64,000 nucleotides of DNA from Nonomuraea ceibae (GTDB lineage Bacteria; Actinomycetota; Actinomycetes; Streptosporangiales; Streptosporangiaceae): the NCBI RefSeq assembly GCF_019396325.1, contig NZ_JAHKRO010000015.1, forward strand, positions 14,093-78,092, in the 5' to 3' direction. The position numbers were made by a program, and so were the translations under genes. Under the pieces are notes generated by a model, which saw nothing but the letters and a program-made list of their open reading frames with translations, was not told the origin of the DNA and made no database searches. Below, in pieces: positions 8,410-18,643 of this stretch. Every line of letters starts with the position of its first letter. Position 1 is the first letter of the stretch.

Positions 8410-9471
8410 TCATCCCACGCTGCGCGCCCACTCCTTCCTCAGGTACGCCTTGGCGGCGTCCGTCTGCGGGATGGTCAGCAGCACGGGCGGCCCGGGGGCG
8501 ACCGGCAGCTTGGCCGCCTGCTCGGTGTCGAGCGTGCCCTTCATCAGCATGGCCTCGCCGCGCGCCGGCCTGGCGTACCCCTTCTGGAACAGGTTCTGGC
8601 CCTCGTCGGAGAAGAGGAACTCCTGCCACAGCCGGGCGGTGGCCGGGTGCGGGGCGTCCTTGTTGATCGCCTGTACGTGGTAGGCGCCCAGTTCGGCGCC
8701 GCGCGGGATCGTCACCTTCCAGGAGGTGGCGTCCTGGGCGGAGCGGGCGGCGTTGAGGTGGTCCCAGTCGACGATCACGTTCGCGTGGGCCGGGTCGGTG
8801 AGCTGCCCGGCCTGCTTGAGCCTGCCGAACAGGTCGACGGCGCGCTTGGGCTGCGGCATGCCGCCCTGCAGCGACGCCGCCATCACGCCCTTGAACGCCG
8901 CGGCCGAGCGCAGCGGGTCGCCGTCGAGCGCCACCTTGTAGCCGGGCTTGAGCAGGTCGCTGAACGACGCGGGGGCGGGCACGGCACGCGGGTCGTACCC
9001 GAGCGACATGTAGCCCCCGTAGGCGGCGTACCAGGCGCCGCGCGGGTCCTTCACGTGGTCGGGCAGGTCGAGCCAGCCCTGCACCTTGTACGGCGCGAAC
9101 CGGTGCGCGTTGGCCACGGCCACGTCCATCGTCAGGTCGAACACGTCGGGTTTGAGCTGTGCGGCGGCGTCCAGCGAGCGCTTGCTGTTGGCCCCGGGCT
9201 CCAGTTCCTTGACCTCGATGCCGTACTTGTCGGCGAACGTGTCGATGATCTCGCCGTAGTTGACCCAGTCGCGGGGCAGCGCGATCACGTGCAGCGTGCC
9301 CTCCTGCTTGGCGGCCTGGGCCAGGCGCTCCATGCTGGTGAAGCCCTCCTTCATGGAGGCGGCCCTGGCGTTGACCGGCGGCCCCGTCGGGGCGGCTTCT
9401 TGGGTGGACGACGCGCCGCATCCGGCGCTGGCGAGGATGGCTACTGCGGCGGCGCAGGTACGTACGGTCAC
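8410..9471 (-). CDS. ABC transporter substrate-binding lipoprotein
   Basis: This is an exported solute-binding protein of 353 residues, of the iron/polyamine/thiamine-type family. With the GTG at 9471 as start, an 18-residue signal ends in a lipobox-like SAGC, so the mature protein would be lipid-anchored at Cys18. The LYLF-type binding fold is suggested by TLHVIALPRDWVNYGE and VDWDHLNAARS. No ABC permease or ATPase gene is adjacent, so this is an orphan receptor here. A longer reading frame extends to 9609 but overlaps the next gene and lacks a signal peptide. Confidence 0.8.
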   Translation of the reverse strand: MTVRTCAAAVAILASAGCGASSTQEAAPTGPPVNARAASMKEGFTSMERLAQAAKQEGTLHVIALPRDWVNYGEIIDTFADKYGIEVKELEPGANSKRSLDAAAQLKPDVFDLTMDVAVANAHRFAPYKVQGWLDLPDHVKDPRGAWYAAYGGYMSLGYDPRAVPAPASFSDLLKPGYKVALDGDPLRSAAAFKGVMAASLQGGMPQPKRAVDLFGRLKQAGQLTDPAHANVIVDWDHLNAARSAQDATSWKVTIPRGAELGAYHVQAINKDAPHPATARLWQEFLFSDEGQNLFQKGYARPARGEAMLMKGTLDTEQAAKLPVAPGPPVLLTIPQTDAAKAYLRKEWARSVG

Positions 9472-9488
9472 AAGCTGAATACTTACGG

Positions 9489-9719
9489 TTACTTCCGCCC
9501 GGGTCGAGGAGGCGCGGCGGGAACGACGCGCCCGGCCACCAGCGTTTCCTCGGAAATCTCCACCAGGGTGCCGTCGCGCTTGCGGACGCGCAGCACGCCG
9601 CCCTCCCACGATTCGAGGATTCCCACGGCGTCGCGGAACCCTCCGGGCACCTTCCGGCGTGTGGTGATCCGTGCGCCGATGTCCGCGGCTGAGATAGTGA
9701 TGACGAGGCGAGCGGCCAC
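9489..9719 (-). CDS. SH3-like small protein (Rv0428c N-terminal type)
   Basis: This 76-residue protein resembles the beta-barrel domain found at the N-terminus of the mycobacterial GNAT protein Rv0428c (pattern RITTRRKVPGG, DAVGILESWEGGVLRVRKRDG). Here it stands alone, without an acetyltransferase domain. It lies next to fdxA on the opposite strand. Its role is unknown, and the family assignment is by recognition of the pattern only. Confidence 0.6.
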   Translation of the reverse strand: MAARLVITISAADIGARITTRRKVPGGFRDAVGILESWEGGVLRVRKRDGTLVEISEETLVAGRVVPAAPPRPGRK

Positions 9720-9834
9720 GAGTTTGCCACCCTCCGTTTCAGCCGGGGTCCGGGCACGGCAATACTAGGGCCTAGCAAACCGCGGTCAGAGTCATGCCAT
9801 GGTGCGGAATGGTGCGGAGAAGAAGGAGCTCGAG

Positions 9835-10158
9835 GTGACCTACGTCATCGCGCAGCCTTGCGTGGACGTCCTGGACAAGGCGTGCATCGAGGAGTGCCCC
9901 GTCGATTGCATCTACGAGGGCGAGCGCATGCTTTACATCCACCCCGACGAGTGCGTGGACTGCGGCGCGTGTGAGCCTGTGTGCCCGGTCGAGGCGATTT
10001 TCTACGAGGACGACCTTCCCGAGCAGTGGAAGGACTTCTACAAGGCCAACGTCGACTTCTTCGAGGACCTGGGCTCGCCCGGTGGCGCCTCCAAGGTCGG
10101 CAAGATCGAGAAGGACCACCCGGTGGTGGCGGCCCTGCCGCCGCAGGCCGAGGGATAG
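9835..10158 (+). CDS. fdxA: 7Fe ferredoxin
   Basis: This is a small cytosolic electron carrier of 107 residues with one [3Fe-4S] and one [4Fe-4S] cluster. The cysteines match the family: 9, 17 and 50 for the 3Fe cluster, 21, 40, 43 and 46 for the 4Fe cluster, plus an extra Cys25. The GTG at 9835 is chosen because AAGGAG ends 6 bases upstream and the protein then starts [10 protein letters not shown], as in the family. An in-frame ATG at 9799 would add 12 unconserved residues. dapC follows on the same strand. Confidence 0.95.
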   Translation: MTYVIAQPCVDVLDKACIEECPVDCIYEGERMLYIHPDECVDCGACEPVCPVEAIFYEDDLPEQWKDFYKANVDFFEDLGSPGGASKVGKIEKDHPVVAALPPQAEG

Positions 10159-10177
10159 CGGGCGCAGGCACGCCCGC
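10158..10177 (+). terminator. Weak hairpin between fdxA and dapC
   Basis: GCGGGCG at 10158-10164 pairs with CGCCCGC at 10171-10177 across a 6-base loop. An overlapping CCCGCGGG palindrome follows, so alternative pairings are possible. It may be a partial terminator or a processing site. Confidence 0.3.
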
Positions 10178-10232
10178 GGGTGCTCTGCCCGCGGGTCGTT
10201 CCCGCATGTACGGCGCCCGACCAAGGAGAAAC

Positions 10233-11303
10233 GTGAACAACCTGCCCGACTTTCCCTGGGACCGGCTGGAGCCGTACAAGGAACGCGCCCGCGCCCATCC
10301 CGACGGCATCGTCGACCTGTCGGTCGGCACGCCCGTCGACCCGGTGCCCGCACTCGTCCGTGACGCGCTCGCCGGGGCGGCGAACAGCCCCGGCTATCCC
10401 TTCACGCACGGCACGAAGGCGCTGCGCGAGGCCGCGGCCGGCTGGCTGCGCCGCAGGCACGGCGTCAGCGTGGGCGAGCAGGACGTGCTGCCGCTGATCG
10501 GCTCCAAGGAGTTCGTGGCCTGGCTGCCGACCTACCTGGGCGCCAGGCGGGTGGTCTTCCCCGAGCTGGCCTACCCCACCTACGACGTGGGCGCGCGGCT
10601 GGCCGGGGCCGAGGCGACGGCCGCCGACGGGCTGCTGAAGCTTGGGCCGGAGCGCGCAGACCTGGTCTGGGTCAACTCGCCCGGCAACCCCACCGGCAAG
10701 GTGCTGCCTGTCGAGCACCTGCGCAAGGTGGTGGCGTGGGCGCGCGAGCGCGGCGCGGTCGTGGCGTCCGACGAGTGCTACATCGAGCTGGGCTGGGAGG
10801 ACCGGCCGGTCTCGATCCTGCACCCCGACGTCTGCGGCGGCTCGCACGAGGGGCTGCTGGCGGTGCACTCGCTGTCCAAGCGCTCCAATCTGGCCGGCTA
10901 CCGCGCCGGGTTCGTGACGGGCGATCCCGTCCTGGTCAAGAGGCTGCTGGAGATCCGCAAGCACGCCGGCATGCTGATGCCCCAGCCGGTGCAGGCGGCG
11001 ATGACGGTGGCGCTCGGCGACGACGCGCACGCCGACGCGCAGCGCGAGCTCTACGCGGCCCGGCGGGCGGCGCTGCGGCCCGCGCTGGAGGCGGCCGGAT
11101 GGCGGATCGACCATTCGACGGCAGGGCTGTACTTCTGGGCCACTAACGGGCAGAACTCCTGGGACCAGGTAAGCAAGCTTTCCGAAATCGGCATATTGGT
11201 CGCGCCGGGCGAATTCTATGGATCAGCAGGTGAGCGGCACGTGCGCATCGCGCTCACGGCCACTGACGAACGGATCGGTGCGGCGGTGCGCCGCCTCCAG
11301 TAG
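10233..11303 (+). CDS. dapC: Succinyldiaminopimelate transaminase
   Basis: This PLP-dependent class I aminotransferase converts N-succinyl-2-amino-6-oxopimelate to N-succinyl-LL-2,6-diaminopimelate in lysine and peptidoglycan precursor synthesis. It is a cytosolic protein of 356 residues. The PLP lysine is K216 in SLSKRSNLAGYR, and the NSPGNPTG loop and the closing arginine motif HVRIALT are present. The GTG start has AAGGAG 4 bases upstream. The neighbours dapD and dapE support the assignment over other aminotransferases. Confidence 0.9.
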   Translation: MNNLPDFPWDRLEPYKERARAHPDGIVDLSVGTPVDPVPALVRDALAGAANSPGYPFTHGTKALREAAAGWLRRRHGVSVGEQDVLPLIGSKEFVAWLPTYLGARRVVFPELAYPTYDVGARLAGAEATAADGLLKLGPERADLVWVNSPGNPTGKVLPVEHLRKVVAWARERGAVVASDECYIELGWEDRPVSILHPDVCGGSHEGLLAVHSLSKRSNLAGYRAGFVTGDPVLVKRLLEIRKHAGMLMPQPVQAAMTVALGDDAHADAQRELYAARRAALRPALEAAGWRIDHSTAGLYFWATNGQNSWDQVSKLSEIGILVAPGEFYGSAGERHVRIALTATDERIGAAVRRLQ

Positions 11304-11402
11304 GATCGCCCCGCAAGCGCCCCTTCCCGGGGGTGACATCCGCGAGCACAAATAGATATCGGTCGTTTGCCTAGGCGAACCGCGAGTGGAGCGAGCCGAA
11401 CG

Positions 11403-12071
11403 ATGAGCATGACCTCCGTGGTCGTCCTCGGGCTGAGCATCGCCACCGTCCTCCTCCTTCTGGGGGCCTTCCTGGCCACCCTCCGCCAGGACAGGAAAGG
11501 CCGCACGACAGCGCCACCGGTCGAGGCCGCTCCCGTCGAGCCCCCGCTGCCGGCGCCGGTCAGCGAGCCCGCGCATGCCGGTGCCGACTACACCGACCCG
11601 CGCACCATCAAGGTCGGCGACAAGATCGAGGTGTACGGGGCTCCCGCCCGCGTGCTCGGCGCGATGCACCTGTCCTGGCAGGGCCAGCAGTGGATCGAAT
11701 ACCGGCTGCGCGACGCCGCCCGGCGCGTCCAGTGGCTGTCCGTCGAGATGCGCCAGGGCCCGGCCGCCGGCGACCCGCCCTTCCTGGAAGTGCTGCTCTG
11801 GACCGGAGTGCCGACCCAGGGCATGGTCCCCGCCCGCAGCTCGCTGGTCATGGACGACGTCGAGTTCCACCCGCTGGAGCGCGGCACCGCCGCCTTCCGC
11901 TCCGAAGGCAACACCGGCGCCCCCGACCGGGGCCTGCTCGACTTCGCCGACTACCGCGCCACCGACGGCCGCCTGCTCTCCTTCGAGCGCATCCAGGGCC
12001 AGGCGTGGACCGCCTCCTACGCCCAGCCGCTCCCGCCCGGCTCCATCTCGATCGTCAGCCGCGCCACCTAG
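11403..12071 (+). CDS. Membrane-anchored DUF4178 protein
   Basis: This 222-residue protein begins with a single membrane segment (about 5-25, VVVLGLSIATVLLLLGAFLA), then a short Pro/Ala-rich spacer, then a domain with the DUF4178 pattern (IKVGDKIEVYG, HLSWQGQQWIEYRL, WLSVEM). DUF4178 has no established function. The stop overlaps the end of the convergent gene at 12068 by 4 bases. Confidence 0.7.
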   Translation: MSMTSVVVLGLSIATVLLLLGAFLATLRQDRKGRTTAPPVEAAPVEPPLPAPVSEPAHAGADYTDPRTIKVGDKIEVYGAPARVLGAMHLSWQGQQWIEYRLRDAARRVQWLSVEMRQGPAAGDPPFLEVLLWTGVPTQGMVPARSSLVMDDVEFHPLERGTAAFRSEGNTGAPDRGLLDFADYRATDGRLLSFERIQGQAWTASYAQPLPPGSISIVSRAT

Positions 12072-12895
12072 GCGAGCTCGACCTGCCTGGCCCCCGCCTT
12101 GCCGCCTTCCTTCCAGCCGGTCGTCTCGACGTCGTTGACCCAGGTGGCCCCGCTATAGGCGACCTGGCTCAGGCCATACTCCTGCGCGTGGGCCACCGAC
12201 CAGGCGGCGATCAGCCACCCGCGCTTCTCACTGGTGACGGCGGCGCTGCCGAGCGCCCGGGTGAGCTGGCGGCGCGCCTCCCGGGTCCGCGCCTTGCGGG
12301 CCGCCTGCGTGACGCCGGGGTCCGACGGATAGACGCAGTGCACAGCCCTGGGCAGCCTGCCGGTGAACGCCGCGGCGAGGATGCGGGCGTCGTGCTCGTG
12401 CTGGGCGTAGGCGTAGCCGGCGGCCGAGCGCTGCACCGCCTGGGCCGCGTCGGCGATCGGCATCTTGCGGTAGCCCTTGACCTTGGCCAGCGCGGCGAAG
12501 AACTTGTTGGCCGAGTAAACAGGGTCCATGATCTGCTTCTTGGTGCCCCAGCCCTGCGACTCGCGCTGCTGGAAGACGCCCACCGAGTCGCGGTCGCCGT
12601 AGTTGACGTTGAAGAGCTTCGACTCCTGCAGCGCGGTCGCGTAGGCGATCACCACCGCCCTCTCGGGCAGCTTGCGCCGCGCCGCGACGGCCGCGATCGT
12701 GGCGGCGATCTGCGCCTGCTCGACGTCCAGGCTGAGGGCGACCTGGTCCTTGGTGAGCGCGACGCAGCCCGGCTCCGTGACGGCCAGCGGCTTGGCCCGC
12801 TTGAGCAGCTGGTAGAGGCCGAACGAGATGGCCACGGCCAGGACGACGACGATCACCGCGATGGTGACGACGCCGCGGGAGAAGCGCAGGTGCAC
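12068..12895 (-). CDS. Membrane-anchored lysozyme-like (transglycosylase-fold) protein
   Basis: This is a predicted cell-wall-active protein of 275 residues. A membrane segment near residues 10-32 (VVTIAVIVVVLAVAISFGLY) is followed outside by a lysozyme-like domain. Its catalytic glutamate would be in TALQESKLFNVNYGDRD, followed by SVGVFQQRESQGWG, a pattern common in actinobacterial transglycosylase-like proteins. The GTG start at 12895 is set by the transmembrane segment and by TAGGTT 7 bases upstream. Longer frames would run through dapD. The protein is divergent from dapD. Confidence 0.72.
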   Translation of the reverse strand: MHLRFSRGVVTIAVIVVVLAVAISFGLYQLLKRAKPLAVTEPGCVALTKDQVALSLDVEQAQIAATIAAVAARRKLPERAVVIAYATALQESKLFNVNYGDRDSVGVFQQRESQGWGTKKQIMDPVYSANKFFAALAKVKGYRKMPIADAAQAVQRSAAGYAYAQHEHDARILAAAFTGRLPRAVHCVYPSDPGVTQAARKARTREARRQLTRALGSAAVTSEKRGWLIAAWSVAHAQEYGLSQVAYSGATWVNDVETTGWKEGGKAGARQVELA

Positions 12896-12902
12896 GCAGA
12901 AG

Positions 12903-12908
12903 AACCTA
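12903..12908 (-). promoter_or_regulatory. Candidate -10 element, leaderless start of the lysozyme-like gene
   Basis: On the minus strand TAGGTT lies 7 bases before the GTG at 12895. That places the expected transcription start at or next to the start codon. No clear -35 element is seen. Confidence 0.5.
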
Positions 12909-12918
12909 CCCGGCCAGA

Positions 12919-12924
12919 TAGGCT
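12919..12924 (+). promoter_or_regulatory. Candidate -10 element of dapD
   Basis: TAGGCT lies 8 bases before the ATG at 12933, with no Shine-Dalgarno sequence between. Together with the opposite-facing hexamer at 12903-12908 it makes a very compact divergent promoter. Confidence 0.45.
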
Positions 12925-12932
12925 CCGTGGCC

Positions 12933-13768
<836 letters not shown>

Positions 13769-13769
<1 letters not shown>

Positions 13770-14824
13770 TGCTCGACCTCACCCAGGACGTACGCACACT
13801 GACCGCCCGCATCGTCGACGTCGAGTCGGTGAGCGGCGCCGAACAGGCCCTCGCGGCCCAGGTCGAGCAGGCGCTGACCGCGCTGCCCCACCTGAAGGTC
13901 GACCGGTCCGGGCAGACCGTCGTCGCCCGCACCGAGCTCGGCCACGCCGAGCGGGTGCTGATCGCCGGCCACCTCGACACCGTCCCCGTCGCCGCCAACC
14001 TGCCCAGCCGCGTCGACGGCGACCTCCTGTACGGGTGCGGCACGTCCGACATGAAGGCCGGGGTGGCCGTCGCGCTCAAGCTGGCCGCCACGGTGCCCGC
14101 CCCCGTGCGCGACGTCACGTACGTCTTCTACGACTGCGAGGAGATCGAGGCCGACCGCAACGGCCTCACCCGCGTCGCCCGCGACCACCCCGACTGGCTC
14201 GCCGCCGACTTCGCGGTGCTGATGGAGCCCACCGACGGCGTCATCGAGGGCGGCTGCCAGGGCACGCTGCGCGCCGACGTCGTCGTGCCCGGCAAGCGCT
14301 CCCACAGCGCCAGGTCGTGGTACGGCATCAACGCCATCCACCGCGCCGAGCCGATCCTGGCCAGGCTCAACGCGTACGAGGCGCGGCTGCCGGTGGTCGA
14401 CGGGCTGGAGTACCACGAGGGGCTCAACGCCGTCGGCGTCCGCGGCGGCGTCGCCGGCAACGTGATCCCCGACGAGTGCGTGGTCACCGTCAACTACCGT
14501 TTCGCCCCCGACCTCACGATCGAGCAGGCGCAGGAGCACGTGCGCGACGTCTTCGACGGGTACGAGGTCCGCTTCGTCGACGCGGCGCCCGGGGCGCGGC
14601 CCGGCCTGACGCACCCGGTGGCCGCCGCGTTCACCGCCGCCGTGGGCGGCACCCCGAGGGCCAAGCTCGGCTGGACGGACGTGGCGCGCTTCTCCGCGCT
14701 CGGCGTGCCTGCCGTCAACTACGGCCCCGGCGACCCCAACCTGGCGCACCAGCAGGGCGAATACGTGTCGCTGACGCGGATCGTGGAGAGCGAGCAGGCG
14801 ATGCGCACCTGGCTGACGACCTGA
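13769..14824 (+). CDS. dapE: Succinyl-diaminopimelate desuccinylase
   Basis: This M20-family zinc peptidase removes succinate from N-succinyl-LL-DAP to give LL-DAP. Metal-ligand and catalytic motifs are present: AGHLDTVP, GCGTSDMKAG, YDCEEIEADRNG (catalytic Glu) and KLGWTDVARF near the C-terminus. It is a cytosolic enzyme of 351 residues. The start overlaps the dapD stop. A strong hairpin follows at 14841-14888. Confidence 0.92.
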
Positions 14825-14840
14825 CACCCGGCAGACAACA

Positions 14841-14888
14841 TGAAAGTGGCTCTCCTCGCCGGCCATTTGGCGGGGAGAGCCACTTTCA
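14841..14888. terminator. 20-bp hairpin after dapE
   Basis: A 20-bp stem (14841-14860 with 14869-14888) contains a single G-U pair and an 8-base loop. There is no T-run. It sits 17 bases after dapE and before the next promoter, so it most likely terminates the dap transcript. Confidence 0.8.
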
Positions 14889-15022
14889 GTCCCGAGCAGC
14901 ACCCTCGCCGGTTAGACGCAGGGTCCGCGAAATTCGGTTCCAGGTTTCCCGGGAAGTTTTTCAAGATTCTTCCGAGCCGGGTAGACGTGGAGTTCGGGCA
15001 CGATCCGCACCACACGAAGGGC

Positions 15023-15028
15023 TAGCGT
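15023..15028 (+). promoter_or_regulatory. Candidate -10 element, leaderless start
   Basis: TAGCGT is followed after 6 bases by the ATG at 15035. No ribosome-binding site is present. Confidence 0.55.
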
Positions 15029-15034
15029 GAACTC

Positions 15035-15832
<798 letters not shown>

Positions 15833-15843
15833 GCTGGCTCCTC

Positions 15844-16428
15844 GTGAACATCTGCGTCTACTGCTCCTCCAGCCAGAACATCGACGGCAAGTACCTCCGC
15901 CTCGCCTCCGACGTGGGCACCGAGCTCGCCAAGCGCGGCCACACGCTGGTGAGCGGAGGCGCCACCGTGTCCTGCATGGGCGCCGTCACCACCGCCGCCC
16001 GCGCCGCCGGCGGCCACACCGTCGGCGTCATCCCCCAGGTGCTCGTCGACATCGAGGTCGCCGACCGCGACTCCGACGAGCTGATCATCACCGCCGACAT
16101 GCGCGAGCGCAAAGGCGTCATGGACGCCAGGTCCGACGCCTTCCTCGTCCTCCCCGGCGGCATCGGCACGCTGGAGGAGCTGTTCGAGATCTGGACCGCG
16201 CGGGTGCTCGGCATCCACGACCGGCCGCTGGTCATCCTCGACCCGTGGGGCCTCTACGGGCCGCTCAAGGAGCTGATCGTCGGCATGCACGACGCCGGGT
16301 TCACCCGCGCCGGGGTTTTCGACGCCATCGCCTGGACCACCACCCTGGAAGAGGCGTTCGACCAGCTCGAAGGCCGTGCCACCCCCGTCAGGCCGAGCGT
16401 CGCCGAGCTCGGAGAGGCCGTCGGCTGA
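15844..16428 (+). CDS. LOG-family nucleotide phosphoribohydrolase, short form
   Basis: This is a second LOG protein of 194 residues, closer to the usual family length. It starts NICVYCSSS and carries SGGATVSCMGAVTTAA and LPGGIGTLEELFE. It is only distantly similar to the preceding copy, so the pair looks like an old duplication. It is cytosolic, and the substrate is unknown. Confidence 0.87.
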   Translation: MNICVYCSSSQNIDGKYLRLASDVGTELAKRGHTLVSGGATVSCMGAVTTAARAAGGHTVGVIPQVLVDIEVADRDSDELIITADMRERKGVMDARSDAFLVLPGGIGTLEELFEIWTARVLGIHDRPLVILDPWGLYGPLKELIVGMHDAGFTRAGVFDAIAWTTTLEEAFDQLEGRATPVRPSVAELGEAVG

Positions 16429-16453
16429 GCGGGATGCGGCAAGTGCGGGACTC

Positions 16454-17302
16454 ATGCCTCCGTGGTATGAGTACGATGCCAATGTGCTGGTCATACTCGC
16501 CATTGCCGCGCTCGCCATCCTGGCCTGCGTGGTGCTGGTCTCCCTCGGCAGGGGCGGTGAGCTGACCGAGTTCCCGCCGGACGTGCCGCCGCTCAACCTT
16601 CCCGAAGCCGGCAAGCTCACCGCCGTCGACTTCATGGCGCTGCGGCTGCCCGTCAACCTCGTCGGCTACCACACGCAGTCCGTCGACGAGACCCTGCGCC
16701 GGGCCGCCAACGCGATCAGCGCCCGCGACACGCGGATCGCCGTGCTGGAGCAGCGGGTGTCGGAGCTGCTGTCGAGCCGGTTGCACGCGCGCCAGGAGGT
16801 CTACGCGGCCCCCGGCGCCGGCCTCCGCACCGACCACGAGCCCCCGGCCGCCCCCCACACCCTCCCCGACCCGGACCCCACACCATCGCCCGCCACCGTG
16901 ACGGCCTCCGAGGAGCCCGCCCCCGGTGAGGGCGCCGCCGCAGGGGAGGCCGTGAGCGCCTCCCCGGCGGAGCCCCCCGTTCCCGGTGAGGCGGCTGTCC
17001 CGGAAGAGACCGCTTCCACAGGGGAGGACGTCGCGCACGACGCCGAGCCGCCCGCGCCCGCCGAGCCGCCCGCGCCCGCCGAGCCGTCGGCGTCCGGCGA
17101 AGCCGCGAGCGCCCCCGTGGAGCCCGCCGCCTCCGACGAGGCCGCCGACGAGGTCGCCGTCCCTGGTGAGGGGGCCACCGCGTCCGGCGAGGTCACGTAC
17201 GTCGACGGGGTGGACGGCGCGGAGCGGGCCGGAGGCGGTCCGGCGCAGAACGGCGAGGGGGAGACGGTGCGGGTGGCGCGGGACGGGGACGAGCGGGCGT
17301 GA
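16454..17302 (+). CDS. Membrane-anchored DivIVA-like protein
   Basis: This 282-residue protein has an N-terminal membrane segment (about 10-32, NVLVILAIAALAILACVVLV). A short DivIVA-like coiled coil follows (about 53-105: LTAVDFMALRLPVNLVGYHTQ, TLRRAANAISARD), then a disordered tail very rich in Pro, Ala, Glu and Gly. Proteins with this layout lie next to tag in other actinobacteria. A role in recruitment at curved or growing membranes is inference. The stop overlaps the GTG of tag by 4 bases. Confidence 0.75.
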   Translation: MPPWYEYDANVLVILAIAALAILACVVLVSLGRGGELTEFPPDVPPLNLPEAGKLTAVDFMALRLPVNLVGYHTQSVDETLRRAANAISARDTRIAVLEQRVSELLSSRLHARQEVYAAPGAGLRTDHEPPAAPHTLPDPDPTPSPATVTASEEPAPGEGAAAGEAVSASPAEPPVPGEAAVPEETASTGEDVAHDAEPPAPAEPPAPAEPSASGEAASAPVEPAASDEAADEVAVPGEGATASGEVTYVDGVDGAERAGGGPAQNGEGETVRVARDGDERA

Positions 17303-17859
17303 GCGAGGTGATCCGCTGCTCGTGGACGGGGATGACGGACCCGGTCTACATCGCCTACCACGACGAGGAGTGGGGCCGCCCGGTGCGCGGCGACGACGGG
17401 GTGTTCGAGCGCGTGACGCTGGAGGCGTTCCAGTCGGGCCTGTCGTGGCTGACGATCCTGCGCAAGCGGGAGAACTTCCGCCGGGCCTTCGACGGGTTCT
17501 CGATCCCGAAGGTGGCGGGCTACACGGACAAGGACGTGGAGCGGCTGCTGGGCGATCCGGGGATCGTGCGCAACCGGGCCAAGGTGGAGGCGGCGATCGG
17601 CAACGCGCGGGCGGCGCTGGAGCTGCCGGACGGCATTTCCGAGCTGGTCTGGAAGTATGCCGATCCCGACTCGCCGGTGCCCGCGTCGATGGCCGACGTG
17701 CCCGCCGTCACCCCGGCGTCCAAAGCGCTGGCCAAGGAGCTGAAGGGGCGCGGCTTCAGGTTCGTCGGGCCGACCACCGCCTATGCGTTGATGCAGGCGA
17801 TCGGCCTGGTCAACGATCACATCGAGGGCTGTGTGGCGAGGAGTCAGGCGGGCCGGTGA
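17299..17859 (+). CDS. tag: DNA-3-methyladenine glycosylase I
   Basis: This cytosolic base-excision repair enzyme removes 3-methyladenine from alkylated DNA. It has 186 residues, the family length. Zinc-site and substrate-pocket motifs are visible: RCSWTG at the N-terminus, YHDEEWGRP, FQSGLSWLTILRKRENFR and NDHIEGC at the C-terminus. The GTG start overlaps the previous stop (GTGA). The 3' end overlaps the convergent enoyl-CoA hydratase gene by 16 bases. Confidence 0.93.
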   Translation: MSEVIRCSWTGMTDPVYIAYHDEEWGRPVRGDDGVFERVTLEAFQSGLSWLTILRKRENFRRAFDGFSIPKVAGYTDKDVERLLGDPGIVRNRAKVEAAIGNARAALELPDGISELVWKYADPDSPVPASMADVPAVTPASKALAKELKGRGFRFVGPTTAYALMQAIGLVNDHIEGCVARSQAGR

Positions 17860-18623
17860 AAGACGGGGCGTTCCTTGTTGAGGAACGCCTTGGTGGCGGC
17901 CAGGTGGTCGTCGGTGGCGACGCATTCGTCCTGGAGGTCGGCTTCCAGGGCGAGCGATTCGGGCAGCGAGTGCGTCGCGGCGTGGGCGAGTGCGCGCTTG
18001 GTGGCGGCGTACGCCTGGGTGGGTCCTTGCGCGAGGCGGGCGGCCAGGTCGGCGGCGGCCTCGGCAAGCGCGTCGGCGGGGACGACGCGGTTGACCAGGC
18101 CGAGCTCCAGGGCGCGGGCGGCGTCGATGGGCTCGCCGAGCAGCATGATCTCGGTGGCGCGGCCGAGGCCGACCAGGCGTTGCAGCGTCCAGGAGGCGCC
18201 GGAGTCGGGCGCGAGCGCGATGCCGGCGAAGGCGAGCGCGAACTTGGCCTTGTCGGAGGCGACGCGCAGGTCGCAGGCGAAGGCGAGGGAGGCTCCCGCC
18301 CCGGCGGCGACGCCGTTGACGGCGGCCACGACGGGCTTGGGCATGGTGGTGATGAGCTCGACGATCGGGTTGTAGTGCCGGCGCACGGTGTCGGCGAGGC
18401 CGCGGCCGGCGTCGAGGTTGGCGGCGTGCTCGCGCAGGTCCTGGCCGGCGCAGAAGGCGCGGCCTGAGCCGGTGAGCAGGACGGCGCGGACGCCGGGGTC
18501 GGCGGCGGCCTTCCGGAGCGCGTCGAGGAGCGCTTCCTTGAGGCCGGCGGTCAGCGAGTTCATGGCGTCGGGGCGGTCGAGCGTGATGGCGGCGACGGCG
18601 TCGCGCACGTCATAGCGGATCAA
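17844..18623 (-). CDS. Enoyl-CoA hydratase/isomerase, PaaG-like
   Basis: This is a crotonase-fold enzyme of 259 residues. The CoA oxyanion-hole motifs are FCAGQDL and NGVAAGAGASLAFACD, and the PaaG-type catalytic aspartate is in APDSGASW. Together with the PaaX-type regulator upstream this suggests the isomerase of the aerobic phenylacetate pathway; no other paa genes are present here. The TTG at 18623 follows GAGGGAG by 5 bases. A TTG at 18647 that overlaps the paaX stop is an alternative start. Confidence 0.83.
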   Translation of the reverse strand: MIRYDVRDAVAAITLDRPDAMNSLTAGLKEALLDALRKAAADPGVRAVLLTGSGRAFCAGQDLREHAANLDAGRGLADTVRRHYNPIVELITTMPKPVVAAVNGVAAGAGASLAFACDLRVASDKAKFALAFAGIALAPDSGASWTLQRLVGLGRATEIMLLGEPIDAARALELGLVNRVVPADALAEAAADLAARLAQGPTQAYAATKRALAHAATHSLPESLALEADLQDECVATDDHLAATKAFLNKERPVFHRPA

Positions 18624-18643
18624 GGCGTCTCCCTCAGCGGCGG

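Noticed and set aside
9472-9609. N-terminal extension of the substrate-binding lipoprotein
   Set aside because: It overlaps the SH3-like gene and would bury the signal peptide; the GTG at 9471 gives a proper lipoprotein signal.
14840-15025. Small plus-strand frame after dapE
   Set aside because: It is made mostly of the terminator hairpin and has no ribosome-binding site or homology.
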